64,000 bases of DNA from Bradyrhizobium sp. U87765 SZCCT0048. Its GTDB lineage: Bacteria; Pseudomonadota; Alphaproteobacteria; Rhizobiales; Xanthobacteraceae. The DNA is taken from the NCBI RefSeq assembly GCF_018131225.1, contig NZ_JAFCMM010000001.1, positions 310,001-374,000 of the forward strand, in the 5' to 3' direction. The notes below the pieces were generated by a model. That model was not told the origin of the DNA, did not search any database, and was given only the letters and a program-made list of their open reading frames with translations. A program made the translations under genes and the position numbers. Below, piece by piece: positions 24,187-36,100 of the stretch. The number at the start of each line of letters is the position of its first letter. Positions within the stretch are counted from its first letter, which is position 1.

Positions 24187-27100
24187 TCAGCGCTGCTGGC
24201 CGGCGAGGTTCTGACGTTCGGTCTCGGTCAGATCCTGCTTCTCGTCGGGCGACAGCCGGCCGAGGCCGACGAACTGCACCGCGCTCGCCCGGTCGTAACG
24301 ACGGCCAGTCTCTTCGGGCAGCGCGCTGCGGCGCCCGCGCCTGCGCTCGTCCACGCCGTCATCTGCGCCACCGCCTCCGTAGCCGAGCACCTCGACCATG
24401 ATGATCGACGGCTGGCCGCTCTGCGACTGGGCCGGCATCGGCGCCTGCTGGTTCGCCGCCGTGGTGTTCGACGCCGTGGTCAGCGCGCCGATCGGTGGTG
24501 CCTGCACGGTTGGCACGCCGGTCGCGGTGCCCTTTACCTCGATATTGGCGGCGTTGACGATGTGCAGCGCCGCGAGGTTGAGGTTGCCGGAGACGCGGAT
24601 GCCCGCCTCGCCGGGATCGATGGTGCCGAGCGGCGCGATCAGGTCGACCTGGCCGCGCGGTACCTCGGGCAACGGCTGCAGTGTCGCGATGCCGGCGCCG
24701 GTGCTCGGCGTCTGCGGCGACAGCGTGACCCGGCCATAGTTGTCGTACTCGCGCTTCGGCGGCGTGTAGACTTGGGTGGTCTTGGAGCCGCGGCCGGCGT
24801 TGATGTCGCCTTCCGCCGACCAGGCGATGATGTCGCCGCCGAAGGTCGTCATGATCCGCGACAAGCCCAGCAGCAGGCTGCCCTTCGCGTAGGTCTCGAT
24901 GTTGCCCTTCCCTTGCGTGATCAGGCCCGACGTCGGCGGCGGCACGACGCCGTCGACACCGAGGACGATCCGGCCGCCCGGCGCGAGCAACTGGATGTCG
25001 CCGCCGGCGACGGTGCTGATGCCAGAGCCGCCGAACATGGTGATGTCGCCGAGGTAGCCGCTCGGCGCCCCTGTCGCATCGTGTTCGGGAAACAGCGTCG
25101 CGATTGCCTGGCGACCGCGCAGGTAGGAGCCGGGGCGCGGGCCATTGGCATCATTGAACTCGCGGCCGCCCTCGCGCAGCTCCCAATAATACACCTGCCG
25201 CAGGAACACGGCCTGCTGGTCCGGCGGCAGCGCCGCGAACCGCGCGCGCGCGTCCGCATCGGAGCCGCGGAAGCCATACAGCTGGGAAAGCCAGTCGGCG
25301 AGCTCCTTCTCGTAGGTCTTGACCACCTTGCCGGGCTGGTCAGCGAGCGGAACATCCTTGTTGGCAAGATTGGCAGGATCGAGATAGCGCAACAGGCCGG
25401 CATAATTCGCGCCTGCGGCGCCCGCCGTCATCACCACCGACGCGCCGGAGCGAAGGTCGCCGGGCACGACCGGTCCGAGGCTGGTCACCGCGCCCTTGTC
25501 GGCCTGGTAGACATTGCGGCCCGCCGACACCACAAGCGTACCCGGGCCCGCGACCTGCAGGTTGGCATAGAGGATGTCGCGCCCGGCCTGGACCACCGAG
25601 ACATCGTTGTCGCCGGTGTGCACGATCAGGTTGCCGACATACAATGCCGTGTTTGTATTGTCCGGAACCCCGGGCTGCGTCCCCAGGCCGACGATGTCGC
25701 GCGCGGCCATCAGGCGCAACGGCTTGGCCGCCACGCGCCAGCTGACCGACGGCCGCGGCCAGCTGCCGCTGCTGCCCGTGACGGTTTCGCCGCTCTTGAA
25801 GCCGACGATGTCACCACCGGCGGCATAGACCAGCATCGCCGTCGGGTCCGCCGCATGGAGGTTGCTCGCGGTGTTGGGCCCGAACGCGAACAGCTCGACG
25901 CCGCCGGGATCGAGAACATTGTTGTTGTTCGAAATCGTTCCCGTGCCGTTGGTATTGGTGATCTTGCCCTGTTCACCGCGCTGCCAGCCAACGAACCCCG
26001 GCTGCACTGGTGTCGCCACCGCACTGAGATCGGCGCCCGACATATCGATGGCGTAGCCGCTGCCATAGATCGAGCGGCCGGCCAGCAACTCGAGTTGCCC
26101 GATCGGCGACGGCGCCAGCAGCAGCGGCGAGGCCCGGAAGTCCGGCAGGACGTCATAGCTGCCGTAGTAGATGCTGCCGCTCGCTGCCAGCACCCGTAAC
26201 GTCGGCGGATACACGAAGGCCAGATCGGTGTTTTGATCGATGGTGCCGCCCGCCAGCATATACGCCATGGTCGGAACGACGTTGCCGCCCGCGGACGTCA
26301 GGTTGATGGCCGTCTCGTTGCGCCACAGGCTGAACCAGGTGATACCGCCCCCCACGTGATAGCTACCGGCGGCAGCATAGCTCGTCGTGTTCTGCAGCAG
26401 CACGCGGCCCGGATCGGCGGCGCCGGACAGCACGACATCGCCGCGTGCCGACAGGTTGACCACGGCATCGCCCGGGATCACCAGCGGGCCGCCGAAACCG
26501 AGCCCGACATTGGCGGTTGACGCGTCAGGCCAGCGCGGATCGATCGCGGTCTTGGTGCCGTAGGTCAGGTTGACGCCGCCGATGGTGCCGGCCTGCACGT
26601 CGATCTCGCCACGCAGGTTGACCAGCACGCCACTGGAGTCGCTCTTGACCCTGGTGGTCAGGAGCGTGGGCTGCAACGGGTTGAGCTGACCGCCGACCTT
26701 GAGCAGCAGGTCGCCGCCACCGGTCAGGACAGGTGTTCCATCGGCCGCGATCCGGCCGGTCGAGCCCACGGCGATATTGAGCGCCGTCGTATTTGAATTC
26801 GGCACTGGGCCGACGCTCTGGGTCACCAATATGCCGGCGTCGCCGCCGGCCAGCACGGCGACGTTGCCGCCGCCGAGCGTACCGAAGCCGGTGAAGCCGA
26901 GGAGCGCGACAGATGTGTTGGAATCGCGCGGCTGCGGCAGCGCCACCGTACCGAAATTGATCCACCACGCGGTGCGCTGGCCAGCGATGTCGCCGCCCTG
27001 GCGCCACAACCAGTTGCCGGGGTTGCCGTCCTGGTAAGTGCTGTTGTTGATGGACAGGCCGGTCAGGTTGCCCTGCGCGGCGACCAGCAGATTACCGCCG

Positions 27101-30100
27101 CCATCCGGATACCAGGCGTGATAAACGCTGCTCGGGCCGCCATTGACCTGCGCCTCGTAGGACACACCCGTGGGCCCGAGAACGGAGCGGCCGCTATCCA
27201 TCGAGCTGTCCAGCCTGCCGCGCGGCAGATCGTATTTGTCGTTGTCGGCGGCAAGCAGCTTCTGCGTGCCCGCCGTGTAGATGCCATATCGCGTGCGCAC
27301 CTGCAGATCGGCGCTGCTCAGCAGTTCGAGGTCTCCCGTTCCCGTCCGCACCACGCTCGGCACAGCGAACAGCTGCTTGGCGCTCTCGCCTCCGGCATTC
27401 CACACACAGTAGTCGCCGAGAACTGAGCAGATGTCGTCCTCTCCTGGATCACCGGGGGTTCCGAACGGATTTGTCCCATCCCCCATATCCTTCCATCTCC
27501 AGCCGGGATCCAGGACCGTCATGATGGCCGCGATCGAGGTGTCCGCGAGCACCAGGCTTCCCGCGTTGGCCGCCCGCGGTCGCAGCATGCGGCTGTCGGC
27601 GGCGTTGACATCCGCGCCCGCGACAAGACGCAGCGACCACGACTGTGATCCAGCTGGCAGCATCGGAGCTGCGGCCCAGATGCCTCGCGGCGTCGGATCA
27701 TCACGCAGTTTCACAAGGTTGGCATCGTCCGGCAGCCGCACGTCCGTCGCGCCCGGGATGAGGGCGCCAGCCGCCAGCGGTAGCGCGCCGTTCAAAGTCA
27801 TCGCGACCGGCAGCGCTGTATTCTTCGGCCAGATCATCGGACCGACATTGATGTCGGATGCGAAGCGGTTGCCGGCGCCAAGGATCACGCCGGCGGGCAG
27901 CACGGTGTTCTGCCGCAACAACGTGCCGCGGGCGTAGATGACCGCACCAGCAGAATCGCGAATGTCGGCCCGCAGGACGGTGCCGGCCGGCAGCGTCAGC
28001 GCGCCCAGCAGCGGCGCGTCGGCGGGCAGCACGATGTTCGCGTTCAGCGTGAAGGCCTGCACCGGCAAGTCGTAGTTCAACACGCTGAAACGGGGGAAGA
28101 CAGTGCCATCGGCCAGAACAACGCCGGCACGCGGGATCACCACGTCACCATATGCCTGCGTTCCTTTCACCAGAATCCATGCGACCTGGGGCGTGTTCTG
28201 CCCGTCGGAGCCGGCAAATGGCGCCGCTCCGAAGCCGTCGCTGACACTGCCGTAGATATTGAGGTTGCCGCCGGCGCGGATCACCAGCCGGCCCGGTTCG
28301 CCGGAGCCAGCAATCGCTGTCTTCTGCGTGTTCGGATTGACGCTGGCGTAACGGTAGCCCGACAGGTCGATGTCGCCGAAGATGGTGAGGTCGCCGGTCG
28401 ACGTCGCGCTGGTGATCTCGACCCCCGGCCGCAGATGGAAGGCATCGGTGTAGGCGCTCAGGCCCTTGAATCGGGCCTGCAGGTTGGTGTTTTGCAGCGC
28501 GCCCGGCGTGTTGGTGAGCGAATTGCCCGACATGAACAGGCTGTTGTCGGCATCCACAGTCGTCATCAACGCCTGATTGATGATGCCATCGGCTGGCTGG
28601 TAGGTGCGGAAGCCGTTGACCGCGATGCTGCGCGCGCCGGCGACCGTGACCGGCCCAGCCGCATCGATCGCCACGTCATTGGCGCCGTCGCCGGAGCCGC
28701 CGATACCACCAAGCCGTGGTGCGTTGAGATCGATCGTGCCACGCGTGACAGTGTCGGCCGAACGCACGTCGATGCGCGATCCGGGCGCAAGGCCGAGCCG
28801 GCCCCTGGTCGTCGTCAGGTCGACCACCGCGCGGTTGGGCGCATCGATCGGCTGGCCATAGCTGTCGACGCGCAGCACCGTACCATGAGCATCGAGTACG
28901 GCGTTGCCGCCAAGCACGAGGTCGTCGCGCGACGACAGCCGGATCGTGCCGACCCGCTCGCCGCTCGCATTGACCGTGCCGTTGACGATAAGGCGACCGC
29001 CGTCGACCGACACCGTGATGCTGTTCGCCACGAGTTCGTCGCCGATGGTCAGGTCGCCCTGCTTGATCTGAAAGCTGCGGGCGCCGACCACGCCGCCGGC
29101 GGTGAGCCGGCGGTTGAGGCCGGCGAAATCGTCGACCGTCTGGCCATGGACGTCGATGCTGCCCGCGAGATACGGCACCAGCGTGCCGCCGGCGTCATAG
29201 CGCCCCGAAGCGCTGCCGCGCACCGTGCCGGCCAGCACGATGTGTCCGGCAGCGGCATCGACCGCCGTCACCGACAGCGAGCCGGCGCGATTGTTCACCG
29301 CGGAGATGTCGACCACCGATCCCGCCGCCTGGACGATATTGCCATGGGCACTTTCGAGGATGACGTCACCACCCCAGCCGTAGCGCGTCGCATCCAGCAA
29401 TGGCGCCGCACGTCCGGCCATGTCAATGCGCGAAGCGCCGGTCAGTGCGATGTCGCCATCGGCGGAGACCGTGAACTTGCCGCTCGGCAGCACCACGGAG
29501 GTCGCCACCGTTACGGTGCTGCCCTTCAGCCCGACTTCGGCGCCGAGCGCTGCCGCCATGGCCGACGCGGCATCGCCCGAACCGATGACAGCGAGCGTGC
29601 CGCCCGCGGTGATGCGGTTGATCGAGCCGGCCTCCCCGGTGAGCAGCGGAGTGATCAGGTTGAGGTTGCCGCTGCTGTAGCTGTACCCCGTGCCGGTCTG
29701 GTAGACGCCCTGGCTCTCATAGACCGACAGGGTGTTGCGGTTGTTGGCGGTGATGCGGCTGTGCGCCGTGATGTTCACCGTCGAGAAGCCGAGCGTGAGG
29801 CGATCCAGCGTCACCTGGGTATCGGGCTTGGTGCCCGGGCCATAGCCGAACACCACCTCGTCCGCGACGATGTTGAGCGTGCCATGGCCGGTGCCGGCGC
29901 CGCCGGTGATCACAGATCCCGGCGGCAGGCTACGCGGCTCGTTGCGGCCGCTGCGCGAGGCGCGATCGCTGATGCCGTTCCAGATCAGTTGCCCGGTGGT
30001 GAGGGTTGCGCTGTCGCCGGATGCGCCGAGACCGTAGATCGCCGGCGTGTTGAGGACCAGCGTGCGCAGGCTGGAGAGGCCGGTCATCGGGTCAATGGTC

Positions 30101-33100
30101 GAAAGATTGATCGCGCCGAAGAAATTCACCGATGCCTGCGCCGACAGTGTCAGGCTCTCGAGCTTCGGTGCGCCGGCCAGGGCATTGCCCGCCAGCAGAC
30201 GGCCGAGCACATCCTGGTTGAGCACGAGACCGTCGGGCAGCACACCCGCACCGCGCGCCACGGCGATCGCACCGGCATCCCCGATGTTGATGCTCGGCAT
30301 GGTCAGCGACAGGTAGCGCGCGCCGTAGCGCATGCCGTCAGCGATCGACAGCGTCCCCTTCTGGACACCGAAAGCGAGCGTGCCCTCAGTCGCGATGGTC
30401 GCGGCGCCGACGGTGACGCCGCCAGCAATCGCGCCATCGAGCCCCGCTTGCGGGATGTCGACCAGCCCGTTGGAGACGATGACCGTGTTGCCGCCGAGCG
30501 CATAGATGAAGCCGTCGCGCGACAGCATCACGGTTGCGGCGCCGGCGCCGACCGTGTCGATGTGCGCGCCATCCTCGATCCGCAATCCGATATTCCCGGC
30601 CGTCAGGAACACCTCCGGCGCCCGCAGCACGGCGTCGCCGCGCATCACGACCCCGTCAGCGAAGCCGGTGGTCGCCACGTAGCCGTTCACAGTGTCCAGC
30701 ATCTGGCCGCCACCGATCGAGATCCTGGCCGCGCCGAGGGCATTGAGATCGGTCGCCCGCACCGATGCGAAGCCCGCCGTCGGCCCGGTGCCGTCGCCGA
30801 GGATCTCGAGCGACTGGCCTGTCATACCCACACGAGTATCGACGCTGACCGTGCCGCCATAACCGCCCTTGCCGGGGGTGAACAACGCCTGGCCGGCGAA
30901 GGAGAACGACAGACGGCCCGACGTCTGCGCCGCGAGAGCGAGCTGCAACGTGCCGGCGTCGACCGGCAGGGTCGGACGCGGTTGTCCCGTGCGCGCGGCA
31001 GCCGCCAGCATGAAGCTGGCATAGTCCTGCTCGTTGTACTGCGAATAACTGCGGACCATCGCGCCCGGCGTGATGATGGCGAGATTGGGCTGGCTGTTGC
31101 GGACGGACGTGTTGGCGATACTGCCGACCACCGATGTGACGAACGAACCGTTGGGCAGCGGCGCGACGCTGGCGCCGAGCTGTGTCTGTGCGCCGAGTTC
31201 GACGCGGAACGCACCGGGCAGCAGGGCGTATGAGGCCGGCATCAGCGTGTAGGTGCCGGCCGCAAGACCGGGCACCCCGCCGCCGACCGTGATGCGCTGG
31301 CCGATGGCCGGCGCCGCGCCCTGGGTCGCCGGCACCACGGGAGCGTACACCACCGTCGCGCTCGGCACGATGGCAAACACCTGATTGCCGAGGCTGCTGT
31401 AGGTGTTGCCGGGATTGGCCGCGGCCAGCGGAGCCGACAGCACGTCGATCGAACCGCCACGGCCGCTGATGAAGCCCGCGCCGAACAACTGGCCGCCGCC
31501 GGAGAGATCGAGCAGCGCGCCGCGCGCAACCGTCACGGCCGAGCCGCCAAGGCCGATGCCGCCGACCAGACCGAATGTACCCACGCCATTCAGGACCTGG
31601 GCCACCTCGGCGCCGTTATAGCGATAGACAAGGCCATCGACGGTGCCGCCATAGGGAAGCGCCAGTCCCGCGGCGCTGGTCGACGTGATGCTGCCTGGCA
31701 GCAGATCGACCTGCTGCGCAGCGACATATCCCTTCCGGTCGAGGCCAGGACCGCCGAGAACAAGCGTGCCGAACGGCGCGCGCACGACGCCGCCCTGCTC
31801 GATGGTCCGGCTGTAGACCGTGAGCTTGCCGAACACCGAGAGCGGCGCCGCAGGCGTGTCGAAGGTGGTGCGACCAAAGCGCACGAGCTCGCTGGCGGCA
31901 ATGAACACCTTGGCATCGCTGACCGGATAGATCTGCGCCGCGTCGAGTTCGATCGTACGGCTGCCGTAGGCGTTGCCGGTCAGGCGGATATCGCCGCGGC
32001 TGGCGACGACGACCTGATCGATGCCGGCGATGCTGGTCACAACCGACGAACCATCGACCTGATTGATTCCGAGATTGAGCGGCTCGAAGGAACCGGCGAG
32101 ATCGACCAGATCGGCGGAGATCGTCAGCCGTGCCGTGCCCGACTTGGGCGGCAGACCGCTCGGCGTGGTCTCTAAGCCGGGCTGTCTGTCCCCCGCGGCG
32201 CTGCCGGGGCGCGGCTCGACGGCCCCGCCGGCCGGCGAATACGAGACGCTGCCGAACGAGACGTAAGGCGCGGCCAGCGTGATCCGCTCGTTGCCCGCCT
32301 TGGCGACGAGGTTGCCGAAAATCCTGAGGCTCTGCGGCAACGCAAGCTGCACGTCACCGTCAAACGCGATGGTCTCGGAGTAGAGGCGCAGAGTGCCGAA
32401 GCCGCCGGCGACGACCTGGTCGACGTCGATGCGGCCGTGCCCGAACTGCAGGGCCGGATCACGCTCGCCCCACGCGAGGTCCGGCGCAAGGCCGCTCGCG
32501 CCGGCCTGCTGGGCGACCTCCAGAATGCGGAACTTGCGCACTTCGTTCGGGGCCCGCTGGTCGACCGGATTGGCGTAGCTCGGCGTCACCAGGGCCAGCG
32601 ACAGCGTACCGCCGGCCGCGCCCTCGCCTCCGGAACGCGCCGTCATGGTGCCGTCGAGATAAAAGCCGCTCAGCGTGCTGATGGCGATACTGCCGCCGGC
32701 GCTTGCCACCGTCACCGGACGCACGCTCGCCCGGCCATTGGCGTCTGCCTCGGTAAAATCGATCACAGCACTGGTGCCCGAGGCGTCGAGACGCGCGCCG
32801 GACCGCACGATGATGAAGCCATTGCCGGCCGGTGCGACCGGGGCTGGAGCCTCGCTGTCATTGCCGAGCGTGATGCGGCCACCCGCGTCCGCAAAGCCAT
32901 AGCGGCGACCGGAGCGATCGACCGCCACGGCGCTCCGCCCCGCAACGTCGAGGACGGCATTGTCGCCGATCCAGAGCGAACGCGCCCCGATGTAGGGATC
33001 GCCGGGACTGCCGATCTGCAGGACATCGATCCGGCCACCGGCCGCGGTCAGGCGGCCGTCCACGGTGATCTGCCCGGGGCTGCGCAGCACGATCGCCCGT

Positions 33101-36100
33101 CCCGGATCGACCGTGAGGCTCGCCTGCGTGCCGATCGTCAGCGATCCCCTGCTGGTGTCGAGGTTCGATTGCAGCGTCAGGTCGGCGCCGCCGCGACGGA
33201 TCAGGCGACCTCCGACCGGATCCTCCTGGTAGAGCGGCGGCAGCCACACCGTCAGGGCCGAGGATGGATCGTGACCGGTCGGAATGCTCGCCGCATTGTC
33301 GGAGATGCGGTAGACGGACATCACGACGTTCAGTGCGACGTGATCGGCAACCAACAGGCCCAAATGACCGTTGATGTCATAGCTCGCGAACCCAGTGTTG
33401 AACAGCGCGGTGCTGACCTCCGTCAACGGCGCCACCGCATAGGCGCGTGACGCGACCGTGCCGGCCGGGATCACGGTGCCGGCGGTGAAGCGCAGCGTCA
33501 CCGGCGCGATATCACCGGCAGCGAATGTCACCCGCGTGGCGGTCAGCGCGATGCCGTTCGGAAAGATACCGGGATCGACGTTGAAACCGAGGGGAAGCCG
33601 TGTCGTCGAGTCCGTGGTGACCCAGGTGCCGGGAGCGATCCGGATGCCGCCGTAATAGTTGGTGCCGGCGAGATCGGTGAAGATGAGTCCCACGGGAACG
33701 GTCCACCCGTTCGGCCCGATGAGCAGCGGCTTGGCCCTGGTGGCGCTCACCATGACGGTCGCCGGCGCGGCGACGCCCGGCGCAAGATAGGTAATGCTCT
33801 CGTCGTAATTGAACGGCACGGCCGCGCCGGCCGCGATGAACAGATCTTCCGCGAGCAGCAGGTTGACCGGCGCCTTCTCACCGGCCGCGAGGATGCCGTC
33901 GGTCGCCAGCGCCTTGCCGCCGATCACGATCGCCGGGCCGCTGCCGATGGTCAGCGTGCCACCGCCCGCAACGCCGTAACCACGGATCGCCGCTTTCGGA
34001 ATCAGGCGGCTTCCGACGGTCGGTCCGCCGATCGAACGGTCGTCGGCGACCAACGTGACGTTGCCGCCCTTGCCGCCCTTGACTTTGCCGAGCGGCAGCA
34101 GCGCAGCGCCCGATGACACGTCGATGGCACTGCCCTCTTCCAGCGTCACGCCCTGCGTCGAATTGAAGGCGACGTTGCCACCGTCGACGTAGGCAAGTCC
34201 GGACACCGCGGTCGGGTCGGCCTGCACGTTGGTCCACAGACCGCGGGTGTCGATGGTTGCGCCCGCGCGCAGCCTCAGCTGCGACAGGCCATCCGCCGTC
34301 AGCAGCGCGAACGGCTTCGCGGCGCTGGTATTGTCCGGGCGCAGGATGTTGGCGATCGTGACACTGCCGGCGCGCGCGACGATGTCCGCCCTGATGTCGA
34401 CCACCGGCGCGACGAGGTTGACCTGCGCACCCGGCGCAAAAACCAGCGGCGCGTCGATCGTGATCGAGCCCGATGTCACGACGCTGAGGCCGCCGAGACC
34501 GAAGCTCGCGAGCTGCGCGGCATCGAACCAGCCGGTGTTGACGCGGTCCGCCGGCAGCGGCGCCGCGAGATCGATCCCGTCCGCAGCCTTCGGCGGCCGC
34601 CCGATGACGATGCCGGTGTTGTAGGCCCCGGCAAGACCCGTCGCGTCGTAGCGGCCGACTGCGAGCTGCCCCGCCCGCGCCACCGTCGACTGGGTCAATT
34701 GATAACCGTCCGTGACGCCGGCCGGACGCGCCGCGACCTGGCGCAGGCCGTTGACGACATCGGCGACGATGGTGCCCTCGAACAGCGGCGTCGGCGTCGA
34801 CAGGACAAGACGGCCAGCGTCGCGGCCGATGGTGTAGCCATCTTGCCAAATGCTGCCGCCGACACCGAGCGGACTTGCGTAGATCTCGGTCAGCGCCGGA
34901 GCAGGCTTGCCGCCCTGATTGTGCCTGACCACGAAGCCCGTCACCGCGGCGGTGTAGGTCAGACCGCCTGGCGCGCTGTTGATGTTATAGACCCGGCTGT
35001 CGCTGCCGAGCACATAGCTTTGGTTGATGAACCCGCCCTGATAGGCGAGCGAGCCGCCGGAGAGATTGAACACCGATCCCTGGCGCGCCACCACTTCCGG
35101 CGCCGCCAGCGTGATGCTGCCGCCGATGGCGGCCCACTCGCCGATCCTGTGGGCGGTGTTGGCGAGATAGCCGGAGACTTCGAGCAATCCGCCGCCGGTG
35201 TAGTAACGATCGGAGGTGTAGCCGCCGGTGCCGGCTGGCACCAGGACCAGGCCGCGGGCGTCGATCCACAGGTTCTGGTTGATCAGCGCGCCGCTGTCGC
35301 GGTTCTGCGGCGAGTCGCGCAGCTCGTTGCCCTGAACGTTGACCTTGATGCTGTTGGCGTCCATCTGCATGAGGACGTCGCGCACGCCCGACACGTCGAT
35401 GGTTGCGCCAGCCTCCGTCGTCACCCGCCGACCGGCGCTGACCACGACCTGCCCGCCCTGGGCGGCAGTGTTCGAGCCGCCGGCAAAATCGACGGTGCCG
35501 CCGGTGACGATCTCGATGCGCGACTGATCCTTGCGGTCGGACAGCTTGGCGAGATTGTCGAACTGGCCGAGGTTGAGACCGGCGCGCGCGAGATCCTGCG
35601 TCACGGAGTCCGCGATCTGTGCATTGCGCTGCGAGTTCAGCGCCGTATCGCTGCTGCCGAGCTCGGGCAGCACCACGCTCCAGCTGTTGCCGGTCAGCGT
35701 CACGCTGCCGCCGGCATCGGTGGCGGAGTTGAGCAGATGGATGCTGCCGCGCTGGTTGACCGAGGTGGTGGACAGCAGCACGCCATCCTGGATCAGCGTA
35801 TGGCCCGCCAGCGTGATGTCACCCTGCGCTGCCGCGACGAGACCGGTGTTGACGACGCGGCCGCTGGTGGTGCTGCCGAGCGCAAGCAGCGGCGCGACCT
35901 CGCTGCCGCGTGTCGTCGACCACTGGTTGGCGTCGGTGCTGTAGCCGCGTCGCAGCACGAAGGCGTCGCCGGCCGCGAGCAGCGCCTGCCCCTTCGTCGT
36001 CGTGATGGTGCCGGCGTTGCTGACCTCGGCGCCGAACAGCGCGACGAAGCCGCCGCCCGCGGTGACGGACGTCGGCGCAGCGGTCGTCAGCAGCGCACCT

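Noticed and set aside
22294..26199. A very long plus-strand open frame (1301 codons) opposite the acyl-CoA ligase and the giant exoprotein
   Set aside because: It is antisense to two genes with clear family motifs, its product is Arg/His/Asp-rich low-complexity sequence typical of shadow frames in high-GC DNA, and it crosses gene boundaries.
28435..31233. A 932-codon plus-strand frame inside the giant exoprotein gene
   Set aside because: Same shadow composition and entirely antisense to the coding strand; no recognisable domain.
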